The position numbers were made by a program, and so were the translations under genes. The notes under the pieces are model-generated. The model was not told the DNA's origin. It saw only the letters and a program-made list of their open reading frames with translations, and searched no databases. From the NCBI GenBank assembly GCA_002305075.1, contig DBQC01000018.1, forward strand, positions 1 through 56,114: a stretch of 56,114 nt of DNA, in the 5' to 3' direction. Below, one piece after another: positions 8,901 through 15,302 of the stretch. The stretch comes from Ruminococcaceae bacterium UBA1404. GTDB taxonomy: Bacteria; Bacillota; Clostridia; Oscillospirales; Ruminococcaceae. Within the stretch, counting starts at the first letter, position 1. Each line of letters opens with the position of its first letter.

Positions 8901-10557
8901 CATCGGCACAGCGGCGGAAGCCCCCACCGTCACCCGCAGCGGATACGCCTTTATCGGCTGGGACAAAGCCTTTGACCATGTGACCTCCGACCTTGTGGTG
9001 ACGGCCCGATGGGTCTATCTCGGCAGCGATGATTGGGAGGACGACGCCCCAAGCACGACCGGCGCAGCACCGGGACAACCGCCCGACCTGCCCCTGAGGG
9101 CGACGGCATCTGTAACGGCCTCAGCGGGTGTAGGCGGCCAAGCGGCTCTGTCCGTTTCGGGCGGCACCATCGCCGAGGCCAACCGCAAGGCGCAGGCACA
9201 GGGCACAGCAGGCGGCGTGGCCGTGGAACTGGCCGCTGAGCTGCCCGAGGGCACAACCTCCCTGTCATTCACCCTCGACCGCCCGGCCCTGAGCAGCCTG
9301 GTAACCGCAGGGGTGTTCGGCCTTACTTTGAGCGGCTCACTGGGTGCGGTCAGCTTTGACCGACAGGCCCTTTCTGAAATAGCCAGGCGGAGCAGCGGGT
9401 CCGTCACCCTAAGCTTTGTGCCGGCCACCGGCCTTTCGAATGCGGCCAGGGCCCATATCGGCGGCCGCCCGGTTTTCGACATCCGCATCACCTATACGGA
9501 CAAAGACGGAAACTCCCGGAGCCTTACCAGCTTTGAAAACGGCCGTGTCACCCTTGCGATTCCCTACACGCCCCAAAAGGGCGAAGCCGCGGGGCATCTC
9601 TATGGCGTCTATGTGGACTCGGCGGGGCGCACGGTGCGCATTCCGGGCTCGGTCTATGATGCAAACAGCGCAAAACTGCTGATAACCACCCGCCACTTCT
9701 CGGTATACGGCGTGGGGTATACAGCACCGCCCCACACATTTGCCGACATAGGCAGCCACTGGGCTATCGAAGCCATCGACTATGTGGCGGGTCGAGAGCT
9801 GCTCCCCGGCACCTCGCAAACCACCTTTTCGCCCGATGCCCCCATCACCCGGGGGGCATTGGCCACAGCCCTTGGAAAACTGCACGAAGTGGACCCCAAC
9901 GCCTACCCCACCCGCAGCTTTGCCGATGTGGACGAAAGCAGCGCCCCCTATATCGAGTGGGCGTACAACATGGGCCTGATAAACCCGGTGACTGACCAAA
10001 AGTTTGCCCCCAACCGCACGCTTAGCCGTGAGGAGGTCGCGCTGGTCTTTGCAAACACTGTAAAAGCCGCCGGTTATAAGCTGCCCGTAGCCCGCACCGG
10101 CGTAGTCTATGCGGATGCGTCCGGCATCGGCAGCGTTTACCGAGAGGCCGTTTTGTCCATGCAGCAAACCGGCATTGTGATGGGGGGCGCAAACAATCGG
10201 TTTAACCCCAAAAGCCCCGCCACCCGAGGCGAGATTGCGGCCATGCTCCACCGCCTTATCAAGCTCAGCATCGACCCCGACACAGCCCAGGGCTGGGCGC
10301 TCAACGATTCGGGGCAGTGGTTCTACTATAAGGAGGGCAAAGCGCTCACCGGTGCGCAGACCATCGGCGGCATGCAATACTTCTTCGGCGCCGACGGCAA
10401 GCTAAAAACCGGCTGGGTGCTGCACGGCGGCTACCGACGGTATTACCGCGGGAACAAAGTGCTCACCGGCTGGTGGATAATCGGCGACAAAGTGAGCAAA
10501 ACCGCCTATTTCTTTGACGATAGCGGTAACCTGTTGCGCATAAAAGCCGCAGAGTAG
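2932..10557 (+). CDS. Giant SLH surface protein with GLUG repeats and C-terminal wall-binding repeats
   Basis: 2541 residues with GGAGG before ATG 2932. A signal peptide covers residues 1-30 (cleavage near AMA-E). Two copies of an Ig-like start motif (AFEAL-P-I) fall near 42 and 205, separated by an acidic Thr/Glu-rich linker (about 90-145). Three GLUG-repeat blocks (about 305-590, 645-960, 1045-1365) each open with a GTSxxPFxI-type segment and a predicted beta-helix of repeated NCYSTGxVxG and GGVVG units. Then come MBG-like beta modules (about 1445-1600 and 1797-1963), an InlB/Flg_new repeat (about 1967-2028, ending FIGWDKAF...VTARW), a beta-rich region, three SLH domains (about 2267-2448, each with FxDxxxxxW/xxY and an ITRGE/LSREE-type end) and choline-binding-like GWxxxxGxWYY repeats (about 2452-2533). 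SLH domains hold proteins to pyruvylated secondary wall polymer. The protein is probably an adhesin; its ligand is unknown. It is monocistronic, ending at a strong hairpin. Confidence 0.93.
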   Translation: MGKRKTIQRLAAGLLSVAMIMGVVPVSAMAEPGILPPGSLGEIVAFEALEPDIAARNIPFGTAEDDLVLPDTLKATVRLMAPDNEAAPTCDNTAPGGDDTEPATEEETATEQATETDASDETEALSHQTQDEGDSNSDTTEQPAPADAVTLDLPVTWTSSPPYDGQTPGTYIFAPMLPESLGLTGDLLAPNITVTVAHPVSSAGRVTAFEALPESIRWQNTAAPNLPETLSGTVDGQAADITVVWQADHDYDPLSPAWGLYVFTANLGEGYTLADGLHSPRITVFIPQTTGKRAMLMAGSHASESPLEIFTPAQLAEIATLVNARDRGLELFLFNRADAHVALELKDDIDLSAYAAGEGWVPIGGKDQPFRGTFDGAGHKILNLIINRNQNEQGLFGYVGEGGLIQNLGIEDAHISGTEYVGALAAQIDCSMVQNCYATGTMSGDTYVGGLVGCLKDSTVQNCYVRGSVLGTYTAFMIGGLVGALYDYPEVPNPAVIKNCYVTGSVIDSLETTASSYCAGGIVGYHNGENGMIENCASLCQTVIGVSTVGRVSGHIFTGDNSPSLENNIAFAGMTVMQKDKAKTLQEGPKWVDGESKTAADIVAPGFFAALFENDAAWIYSNGKLPVLSGFSDQNDALPAYIEDRSDPHFSGAGTSENPFLIATAAQLEKLGELVSAKDLIYVAAHYRLVGNLDLSDYAADEGWVPIGFSDDKPFRGTFDGDGHTIANLTINSTTGNYQGLFGYVVNGVIKNLGVTDVNICGRTEAGGIAGDILYTTLQNCYSTGSLEATDHAGGVVGMAIHSTIQNCYSTCRVRSTSTTSSATSAGGVAGTLIGSNTMESCYSTGDVSRANQRGKAGGVVGESWESSVKDCYSTGNVSGAELAGGVVGFLDGEGLTVNPYWVQNCFSTGSVSDSRYAGGIVGLVNKAAVENCAALNPLVSGTLEVQRVATLLDNVILSGNLAFDGMQVLLDAAAQPVTSDADGADGLSKTAAQIAASDFWTQAAGFAESWDTDVWAIKADMLPTLKSLSRQDAVLPVHLRSGGAGFFEGTGSSADPYRIYTALDLKRLAEQVSSSNGKHYRLENNIDLSAYGESYDDGQGWTPIGNSSSPFRGTFDGNGKTITGLYMNRTMNYAGLFGYLYSGSKVQNLSIQGANITGAYYIGGVAGTSSGATIENCDISGSITGRAFVGGMVGDMSGGSVKNCHSAATVRATINEGAGGVAGQIVSTTVQNCYSTGTVSGLSNVGGVAGTVGAGGSVNSCYSAAVVEGTGPVGGIAGSNRGTVQNCYTTASITGTSNNIGGVVGNNEGTMQNCYSIASVAGQSNVGGVVGGNSGTLKNCVALNDSIIGNPIFRRVAGMVFSGTLSHNYAFSRIAGTVIGPDQRDGTDLTSQTLFGGSFWTAAGSWDGGAWDSDIWTFESHKLPVLKGLAGQSGAPGLYLMSRNIGDAHIEPDTDRLTYNSLEQMPALTVTFNSETLTEGTDYTVAIISTDGDGFSAGTNAGTVTLTVTGMGNFYGSQSITYTIEQKAITIVPTSGQSKIYGQADPTLTYTASDALYDGDAYTGSLSRDPSQDAGTYAISLGSLSAGGNYHLSLADGDFIFTIHQAKVSDMAPVENVILSAYEAQSAKTAQELLELTELPSSVLVDTDGGTQTLPILWSTSTAFNPKGTVYVVVGTLVGNSNIDPNGVTQSVLVIVTAIGAGKPTFSDTTVLIGSDTAATPSQLGESVLPGAGSITVMGEQVDYTIAWHSDQSLDITVAGNTHTFSGTVSFVSPPDWLSLPSDLTVSRKVTVVKNPVTLSGMTTPDKIYDGLPYAPLGTVNCSPSFPLEQLEWLYESTDAGGYSSSTTPTDAGAYRLTVSVPEMSAHYSGSWTSTFTIEKREIALVAHNKAILPGDDMPPLTYKIVNLPSGKSKSDALSAEPILACPEFDSYTLGTYAITLTGGTETHNYIITARTDGTLTVAEHIYTVTFNLGGGTHTGGGDLSQVVAIGTAAEAPTVTRSGYAFIGWDKAFDHVTSDLVVTARWVYLGSDDWEDDAPSTTGAAPGQPPDLPLRATASVTASAGVGGQAALSVSGGTIAEANRKAQAQGTAGGVAVELAAELPEGTTSLSFTLDRPALSSLVTAGVFGLTLSGSLGAVSFDRQALSEIARRSSGSVTLSFVPATGLSNAARAHIGGRPVFDIRITYTDKDGNSRSLTSFENGRVTLAIPYTPQKGEAAGHLYGVYVDSAGRTVRIPGSVYDANSAKLLITTRHFSVYGVGYTAPPHTFADIGSHWAIEAIDYVAGRELLPGTSQTTFSPDAPITRGALATALGKLHEVDPNAYPTRSFADVDESSAPYIEWAYNMGLINPVTDQKFAPNRTLSREEVALVFANTVKAAGYKLPVARTGVVYADASGIGSVYREAVLSMQQTGIVMGGANNRFNPKSPATRGEIAAMLHRLIKLSIDPDTAQGWALNDSGQWFYYKEGKALTGAQTIGGMQYFFGADGKLKTGWVLHGGYRRYYRGNKVLTGWWIIGDKVSKTAYFFDDSGNLLRIKAAE

Positions 10558-10576
10558 CGCCAAAAACATCTCCCAC

Positions 10577-10616
10577 AACCACCGCCCCGCCGCTTAAATG
10601 CGGCGGGGCGGTGGTT
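10577..10616 (+). terminator. Terminator of the giant surface protein gene
   Basis: A perfect 17-bp stem, AACCACCGCCCCGCCGC with its complement, around a TTAAAT loop. It starts 20 bases after the stop codon. The T tract is short, but the stem is very stable. Confidence 0.8.
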
Positions 10617-10762
10617 TATGCTATGAATAGTATAACTAAGGCGGGCGACCAAAGCATCGCGCATAGCCCGATTGATTCTTTTGTCAGCCGTGGTAATGAT
10701 GATGGTTAAAGTGTCAAAAGGTTTTCCGGGGGTTCCATAGGGGGTCTTGCCAGTCCAGATAG

Positions 10763-11148
10763 CTAATTGTTAATCTGGTCGCCCAAACTGGCACCTATAT
10801 AATGGTAGCAGCCTGTGCAGCCATCGCCGGCTGTAATGGTATCCCGGTAGTCTTTTCCTGGTTTGTTTTGGGCTAACGCCAGATAACTTCTAAAGCAAAG
10901 TATGCTGATGGCGGAGGTGTTCGTCCAATCAGAACGATGGCTTCGTCCGGGCACAGCTTATAGCGCAGCCCCGGCTTAATAAAATCTAAGTTAGGCGGGT
11001 AATGATTGGGGTTGCAAGGAGCATAGCCTTTTGGCGGCCTCTGCCCGGGCGATGGCGCTTGATTTGGTGCCGGAGGAAGGAGATAGGTTGCATAGGGCGC
11101 GCCTACAATATTCCCCAAAGCTGTGTTGGATTTGCCTTCGCTTACCAC
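10763..11148 (-). pseudogene. Decayed gene, proline-rich protein with at least one frameshift
   Basis: Two overlapping minus-strand frames together read as one protein. The first (GTG 11148 to 10873) has YLLPPAPNQAPSPGQRPP, PPNLDFIKPGLRYKL and DEAIVLIGRTPPPSAYF, then breaks into unrelated residues and stops. The second frame, ending at the stop codon at 10763, resumes with CFRSYLALAQNKPG and ends with an ASLGDQINN tail. Adding one T to the TTT of the YF codons at about 10908 joins them. I recall this pattern (EAIVLIGRTPPP...YFSFRSY...ASLGD) from an uncharacterised bacterial family but cannot name it. There is no ATG and no clear ribosome site at 11148, so the 5' end is probably lost too. Composition is lower in GC than the flanks. 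Confidence 0.55.
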
Positions 11149-11300
11149 TTGAGTATATCTATATACTCAAGCCGTCCTTCTTGCACGATAGAGCCATTTT
11201 TCTCGAGCAATTTTTTAAAACAACTTATTCTGCCGTCTTTTTCAACCATAGGTTTATAAGCTCCTGTTATATTTGAGCATCTTTCATCCGTATCATTCAA
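11142..11300 (-). CDS. Small ORF of unknown function (52 aa, TTG start)
   Basis: A TTG at 11300 is preceded by AAAGGAGTGATTAAA, a strong ribosome site, and opens a 52-residue frame rich in charged residues (NDTDERCSNITGAYKP ... KKLLEKNGSIVQEG), ending at TAA 11142-11144. It overlaps the GTG of the decayed gene by seven bases. A perfect 10-bp hairpin (CTTGAGTATA/TATACTCAAG, 11147-11170) sits on its last codons. It may be the frameshifted 5' end of the decayed gene, or a separate small gene. The site GGAGTGATT is exactly complementary to AATCACTCC 30 bases upstream on the same transcript, so the ribosome site could be masked. I do not recognise the protein. Confidence 0.4.
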   Translation of the reverse strand: MNDTDERCSNITGAYKPMVEKDGRISCFKKLLEKNGSIVQEGRLEYIDILKW

Positions 11301-11401
11301 TTTAATCACTCCTTTCTTGCACTATATGTTATCTATTAAGCGGGAGTGATTTAGTATACAGACCCCTATGCAAGAGGGGAAACATCCTAAAAAATATAAA
11401 T

Positions 11402-11445
11402 GCCAGCTATTTTAAGCTTTTCAGGCTTGATAACAGCTGGCTTTT
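11402..11445. terminator. Probable terminator downstream of the ABC importer operon
   Basis: GCCAGCT and AGCTGGC form an inverted repeat with an AT-rich middle, flanked by TTTT on the plus strand and by TTTATATTTTTT on the minus strand. It lies 75 bases beyond the stop of the ATPase gene, so the minus-strand reading fits as the end of the reductase-importer operon. Confidence 0.5.
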
Positions 11446-11519
11446 CCATATTTGGGCTTGTTGGAAGCTTTTTTGGGGGTGCCCATCATGTTACTAATCA
11501 AGGCTAAAGAGCGTCCATG

Positions 11520-12278
11520 TTAAGAAAAATAAAAATGTATTCCCGCCGTTTGGGTGTCTACCCGACCGGTTTTTACGCCAAAAACGCTCTCTATCAGACC
11601 GGAGGCGAAAAGCGCCTCGGGGTCGCCCTCGTAGAGCAGGCGACCGGCCTGCATCACAAAGATGCGCGAGGCATAGCGCAGGGCTAAATTGAGGTCGTGC
11701 AAAACCACCACCAAGGTTTTTCCCGCATCTTGGAGAGAGGAAAGAATGTCCATCATCTCGATTTGGTGGCCGATGTCCAGATAGGTGGTGGGCTCGTCCA
11801 AAAACAGCACATCGCCGTCCTGCGCCAGCATCATGGCGATATAAACCTTTTGTCGCTCCCCGCCCGAGAGGGTATCCATGGGCTTTTCGGCCAGGTGGGC
11901 AATGCCCATCCGGGACAAGGCTCCCTCGGCGATGGCCATGTCCTCCTCCCGGTAGCGGCGCGGATAGCCAAGGTGGGGAAAGCGCCCGTGCAGCACAAGC
12001 TTTTTGGCCGTAATATCGGGAATGTTCCGGCTTTGGGGCAGATAGGCCATGCGCCGTGCCAGACCTTTTCTACCAATGGCGGAAAAGGGCTGATCGTCTA
12101 GCAGCAGCTCTCCGCTCATGGGGGGCAAAAGGCCGGCCGCCATGCGGAGCAGGGTGCTTTTGCCGCAGCCGTTTGGCCCCACCACCACATTGATGGCGCC
12201 GGGCACAAAGCGCAGGGAGACTTGGTTCACCACAGCCTTGGCTCGGTATCCGCCGGTGGCCTCTCTCAGTTCAATCAT
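11520..12278 (-). CDS. ABC transporter ATPase, iron-chelate/cobalamin type
   Basis: 252 residues from the ATG at 12278, chosen because it overlaps the permease stop codon as ATGA and has GGGAGGGG just upstream; an in-frame ATG at 12302 would overlap by 28 bases. Walker A is GPNGCGKST at residues 34-42, a Q-loop is in YLPQSRNIP, the signature is LSGGERQK, Walker B is DVLFLDEPTTYLD, and the switch His is in VVLHDLNLALRYA. This set is typical of FecE/FhuC/BtuD proteins, which power uptake of ferric siderophores, heme or corrinoids. It is the last gene of a four-gene set (reductase, binding protein, permease, ATPase). Substrate cannot be decided from the sequence. Confidence 0.93.
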   Translation of the reverse strand: MIELREATGGYRAKAVVNQVSLRFVPGAINVVVGPNGCGKSTLLRMAAGLLPPMSGELLLDDQPFSAIGRKGLARRMAYLPQSRNIPDITAKKLVLHGRFPHLGYPRRYREEDMAIAEGALSRMGIAHLAEKPMDTLSGGERQKVYIAMMLAQDGDVLFLDEPTTYLDIGHQIEMMDILSSLQDAGKTLVVVLHDLNLALRYASRIFVMQAGRLLYEGDPEALFASGLIESVFGVKTGRVDTQTAGIHFYFS

Positions 12279-13297
12279 GCCGAGCCCCTCCCTTTTTGGC
12301 AAATAAGCAGCCAGAGAAAAAACGGTCCGCCCAGCAGCGAGAGCACCAAGCCCACGGGAATTTCAAAAGGCGAAAACAAGGTGCGGGCCAGCAGGTCGCA
12401 AAGCGTGAGAAAAGCCGCACCCAACAGCATACAGCAGGGTACCAGCTCTTTACTCTGGGTTCCCACAATCCGTCTGGCAATATGGGGCACCAAGAGGCCC
12501 ACAAAGCCAATCAGCCCCGCAAAGCTCACGGCCGAGCCGGCCAGCAGCGCCGATAGGCCCAGCAGCAAAAACCGATAAAATCCCACCGGCAGCCCGAGGC
12601 TTTGGGCGGTCTCGCCCCCGAGGGTCAAAATGTCTATCTCGCTGCGCAAAAAGAACACCGCCGCCATAGCCGCAAGCATCACGCCCCCTTGGGGGAAAAC
12701 AGAGGAGAGCGTCACCCCGGCCACGCCGCCGATGCGGAACATGGCGCTGCCCATGAGCGCATCGGGCACCAGCGTCACAACCATGTCGATTCCGGCCGAC
12801 AAAATGCTGCTTATGGCAACGCCGGCCAAAATAATGGTCATGCGCGAGGCGCCGGTGATCCGGCCGATGCCGTATACCAGCAAAACGGCCAGCAGCGCCC
12901 CCACAAAGGCGGCCGGGGACACCAGAGCCATCTGCCCGGGAAATACGGCGCAGGCCAGCGTGGCCATAAATCCGGCGCCCGAATTGACGCCGATGATGCC
13001 CGGACTGGCCAGCGGGTTGCCCAGCACCGACTGAATCACCATGCCCGACACCGCAAGGGCCGAACCGGCCAGCAGCGTGGCCACGGTGCGGGGAAAGCGC
13101 ACATGGCGGATGATTTGAAGGGCCGAACCGTCCCCAGTGCCGGAGAGATCGGCTATCAGCCTGGCCGGCGACAAAGCCACCGCACCAAAGCACAGGTTGG
13201 CCGCTATGGCGGCAAGCAGCAAAAGCACGCCGGCCGCCGGCAGCACATGGGGGCTATGCAGTTTGCGCAGGATAGAGGATGTCCGCAAGGAATTCAT
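12275..13297 (-). CDS. FecCD-family ABC transporter permease
   Basis: 340 residues, the usual size for FecCD/BtuC permeases. About ten membrane helices are visible, starting with VLPAAGVLLLLAAIAANLCF. Family motifs are RFPRTVATLLAGSALAVSG, QSVLGNPLASPGIIGVNSGA near residues 90-108, and the cytoplasmic coupling segment GFVGLLVPHIARRIVG, which contacts the ATPase. The start overlaps the end of the binding-protein gene by 44 bases and the stop overlaps the ATPase start, so the three are translationally coupled. Only one permease gene is present, so the channel should be a homodimer. Confidence 0.93.
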   Translation of the reverse strand: MNSLRTSSILRKLHSPHVLPAAGVLLLLAAIAANLCFGAVALSPARLIADLSGTGDGSALQIIRHVRFPRTVATLLAGSALAVSGMVIQSVLGNPLASPGIIGVNSGAGFMATLACAVFPGQMALVSPAAFVGALLAVLLVYGIGRITGASRMTIILAGVAISSILSAGIDMVVTLVPDALMGSAMFRIGGVAGVTLSSVFPQGGVMLAAMAAVFFLRSEIDILTLGGETAQSLGLPVGFYRFLLLGLSALLAGSAVSFAGLIGFVGLLVPHIARRIVGTQSKELVPCCMLLGAAFLTLCDLLARTLFSPFEIPVGLVLSLLGGPFFLWLLICQKGRGSA

Positions 13298-14207
13298 AGC
13301 TTTCCCCCCATCGGTTGTTGGGTTTTAGGTGAAACAGGGCCTTGGGCAGCTGCATATAGCGCTTATTTTTTACGGCCGACAGACTGGAAAAGGCCGGGTT
13401 GTCCTCGAGCGCCGACTGCATGGACTGCAAAGCCTTTTCCTCGGATGCGCCCATGGTGACAAAAAAGATAAAGTCGGGGTTTTGCTCGATAATCTTCTCG
13501 ATGCTCAAATTCTCGAGCAGCGCGCCATCCTGGTCGGCAATGTTGACGCAGCCCAGCTCCTTAAGCATGGCACCGGTCATGTTGCGGCTGTTTAGCACCC
13601 GCACACCGGTGGAATGGGCCCGAACCAGCAGCACGGTGGGGGGCGCCTCACCCTGACTGCGGGCTGCGGCCGCCTCGATTTGGGCCTGTATCTCGGCGCC
13701 GTTTTGCTCGTACAAATCGGGCCGGTCAGTGATGTCGGTGCAGATTTTGAGCATATCGAGATAGTCCTCAAACACCTTCACCTCAAAATAGGCGCAGGCA
13801 ATGCCAAGCTTTTCAAGCTGGTCGGCCACCTGCATATGTTCGGCTATTTTGGACGAGAGCAAAATAAAATCGATGTTCTGCTCAAGAATAGTCTCCACGC
13901 TGGGGGCTTTTAGCGAGCCGATGTCCGTCACCTGCTCGCCTAAATCCAGCCGGTCGTCCTCCCAGGCGTCTTGGGTGGCGGCGGCCAGCTCTCCGCCGGC
14001 CAACTGCCAGATGTGGGCATAGCTGCCCGAAATGGCGGCCACCCGTTGGGGGCGGCTTTGCAGCGTGACATTTCGGCCCAAACTGTCGGTAAAGCTGTAA
14101 TAGGCCGCATCGGCGGGCGGCTGCGGGTTGTCGGCCGTCTGACAGCCGGCCAGCAGCAGCATGAGCAGAACTGCCCACACCAAGATAAAGCCTGTTTTTG
14201 TGCGCAT
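13254..14207 (-). CDS. Substrate-binding lipoprotein of iron-chelate/corrinoid ABC importer
   Basis: 317 residues from ATG 14207, chosen because AGGAGG lies 11 bases upstream; a GTG at 14231 in the same frame has no such site. Residues 1-21 are a lipoprotein signal with lipobox LLAG and Cys22 as the lipidated residue. The mature part has the Fhu/BtuF-type (PF01497) layout: RVAAISGSYAHIWQLAGG, VTDIGSLKAPSVETILEQNIDFILLSS, a long central helix, and INDQD-like loop then NIADQDGALLENLSIEKIIEQNPDFIFFVTMG. The protein binds the ligand outside the membrane and hands it to the permease encoded next. It follows the reductase gene by 17 bases. Confidence 0.9.
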   Translation of the reverse strand: MRTKTGFILVWAVLLMLLLAGCQTADNPQPPADAAYYSFTDSLGRNVTLQSRPQRVAAISGSYAHIWQLAGGELAAATQDAWEDDRLDLGEQVTDIGSLKAPSVETILEQNIDFILLSSKIAEHMQVADQLEKLGIACAYFEVKVFEDYLDMLKICTDITDRPDLYEQNGAEIQAQIEAAAARSQGEAPPTVLLVRAHSTGVRVLNSRNMTGAMLKELGCVNIADQDGALLENLSIEKIIEQNPDFIFFVTMGASEEKALQSMQSALEDNPAFSSLSAVKNKRYMQLPKALFHLKPNNRWGESYEFLADILYPAQTA

Positions 14208-14224
14208 TTTGGATGCTGCCTCCT

Positions 14225-15196
14225 TTAACACTTAGCGCCGCCCACCGTCTTAACCGCCAGAATATCCTGCTTGTTATCGAGCAGCTCGGAGCTGTAGAGC
14301 ATGGGCTCCACCACATTCATGCCCAAGCGCTCGATGGTGTCGGCAAAGCGCTCGCCGCTTCGGCCCTCTTTTTTAAACAGCAAAATGGCTTTTTCAATCA
14401 TGTCCAGCGCCTCGGTTTCAGATACGGCTCTCGAAAGCGGCGAACCGTGGCGCACCTTCTTGCCCCATCTTCCCCCCACAAAGACCCTATACTGGGGTGC
14501 AACCTCCTCCAAAGCCGAAAACGGGCAGGCTCCGACACAGGCGCCGCAGGCGTTGCAAAGCTCGGCGTCAATCTCGATTTTGTTGTATTTCACCGAAGCC
14601 GCCTCCATGGGGCAGGCCGCCACCACACCGCACTTTGCACAGCCTTTGCAGTTGTCGGAAATAATCTGAGGGGACAAAACGGCCACAAGACCGATGTCGT
14701 TGAGGTCGGGCTTGATGCAGTTGTTGGGGCAGCCGCCCAGACCGATTTTGAACTTGTGGGGCAGCGTCACCTCGCGGTAGCCCTCGTAAAAACGCCGGTG
14801 GATGCTTGTGCCCAGCCCGGCGGTATCACACAGACCGTTGGTGCAGGTTGTGCCCTTGCAGACCACAACCGGACGCACCCGGGAGCCCGTTCCGCCAACT
14901 TTGATTCCGGCTGCCTCTAAAAAGGCGATCATCTCGTTGATTTTCTCAAAGGGAATGCCCGGCAGCTCGAGGGTGAGGCGCGAGGTCATGGCAATGTCTC
15001 CGTTGCCAAAACGCCGGGCGGCCTCGAGGACCACGGCCATCTGCGCATTGGTTAGAATGCCGTTTTCGGTGATGACACGGGCCGAAAAATTGCGGCTATT
15101 CTTATTATGAAGAAAGCCCAGCCCCTTAACCTGCTTAATTTGCTCTGCGGTCAGCGGCGCAGACACACCGGTGCCGTCCTTTAAAGCTGTTTGCAT
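14225..15196 (-). CDS. Siroheme/4Fe-4S sulfite- or nitrite-reductase-like protein with two ferredoxin clusters
   Basis: 323 residues from ATG 15196 (AAGGAG eight bases upstream; the GTG at 15205 lies too close to it). The N-terminal ferredoxin-like half domain (about 10-100) is followed by the siroheme/4Fe-4S motif: Cys113 and Cys118 (CKGTTC), then Cys156 and Cys160 (GGCPNNC). Residues 183-225 hold two ferredoxin 4Fe-4S sites, CKGCAKC...CP and CNACGAC...CP. This is the compact clostridial form related to AsrC. Such enzymes reduce sulfite or nitrite with six electrons, but the small single-subunit forms are poorly characterised and the substrate here is not proven. It is first in an operon with an iron-chelate/corrinoid-type importer and is divergent from a LysR gene, which is its likely regulator. 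Confidence 0.85.
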   Translation of the reverse strand: MQTALKDGTGVSAPLTAEQIKQVKGLGFLHNKNSRNFSARVITENGILTNAQMAVVLEAARRFGNGDIAMTSRLTLELPGIPFEKINEMIAFLEAAGIKVGGTGSRVRPVVVCKGTTCTNGLCDTAGLGTSIHRRFYEGYREVTLPHKFKIGLGGCPNNCIKPDLNDIGLVAVLSPQIISDNCKGCAKCGVVAACPMEAASVKYNKIEIDAELCNACGACVGACPFSALEEVAPQYRVFVGGRWGKKVRHGSPLSRAVSETEALDMIEKAILLFKKEGRSGERFADTIERLGMNVVEPMLYSSELLDNKQDILAVKTVGGAKC

Positions 15197-15215
15197 ATAG
15201 AACACTCCTTATCTT

Positions 15216-15252
15216 TTTACTTTATTGTAAGCTTGATTCTTTATTAAGTAAA
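15216..15252. promoter_or_regulatory. Divergent promoter region with inverted repeat, candidate LysR site
   Basis: The 106-base gap between the reductase gene and the LysR gene is very AT-rich. TTTACTT at 15216-15222 and AAGTAAA at 15246-15252 form an inverted repeat with TTTATT copies inside. LysR proteins usually bind such partly symmetric AT-rich sites between divergent genes. Position is the main support. Confidence 0.35.
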
Positions 15253-15302
15253 ATATATAATATAAATGATAACGATAGGAAAACTACTATAAGGTGATGC
15301 CA

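Noticed and set aside
9409..10377. A 322-codon minus-strand frame within the giant surface gene
   Set aside because: It lies opposite the SLH-coding part, which is certain; no ribosome site.
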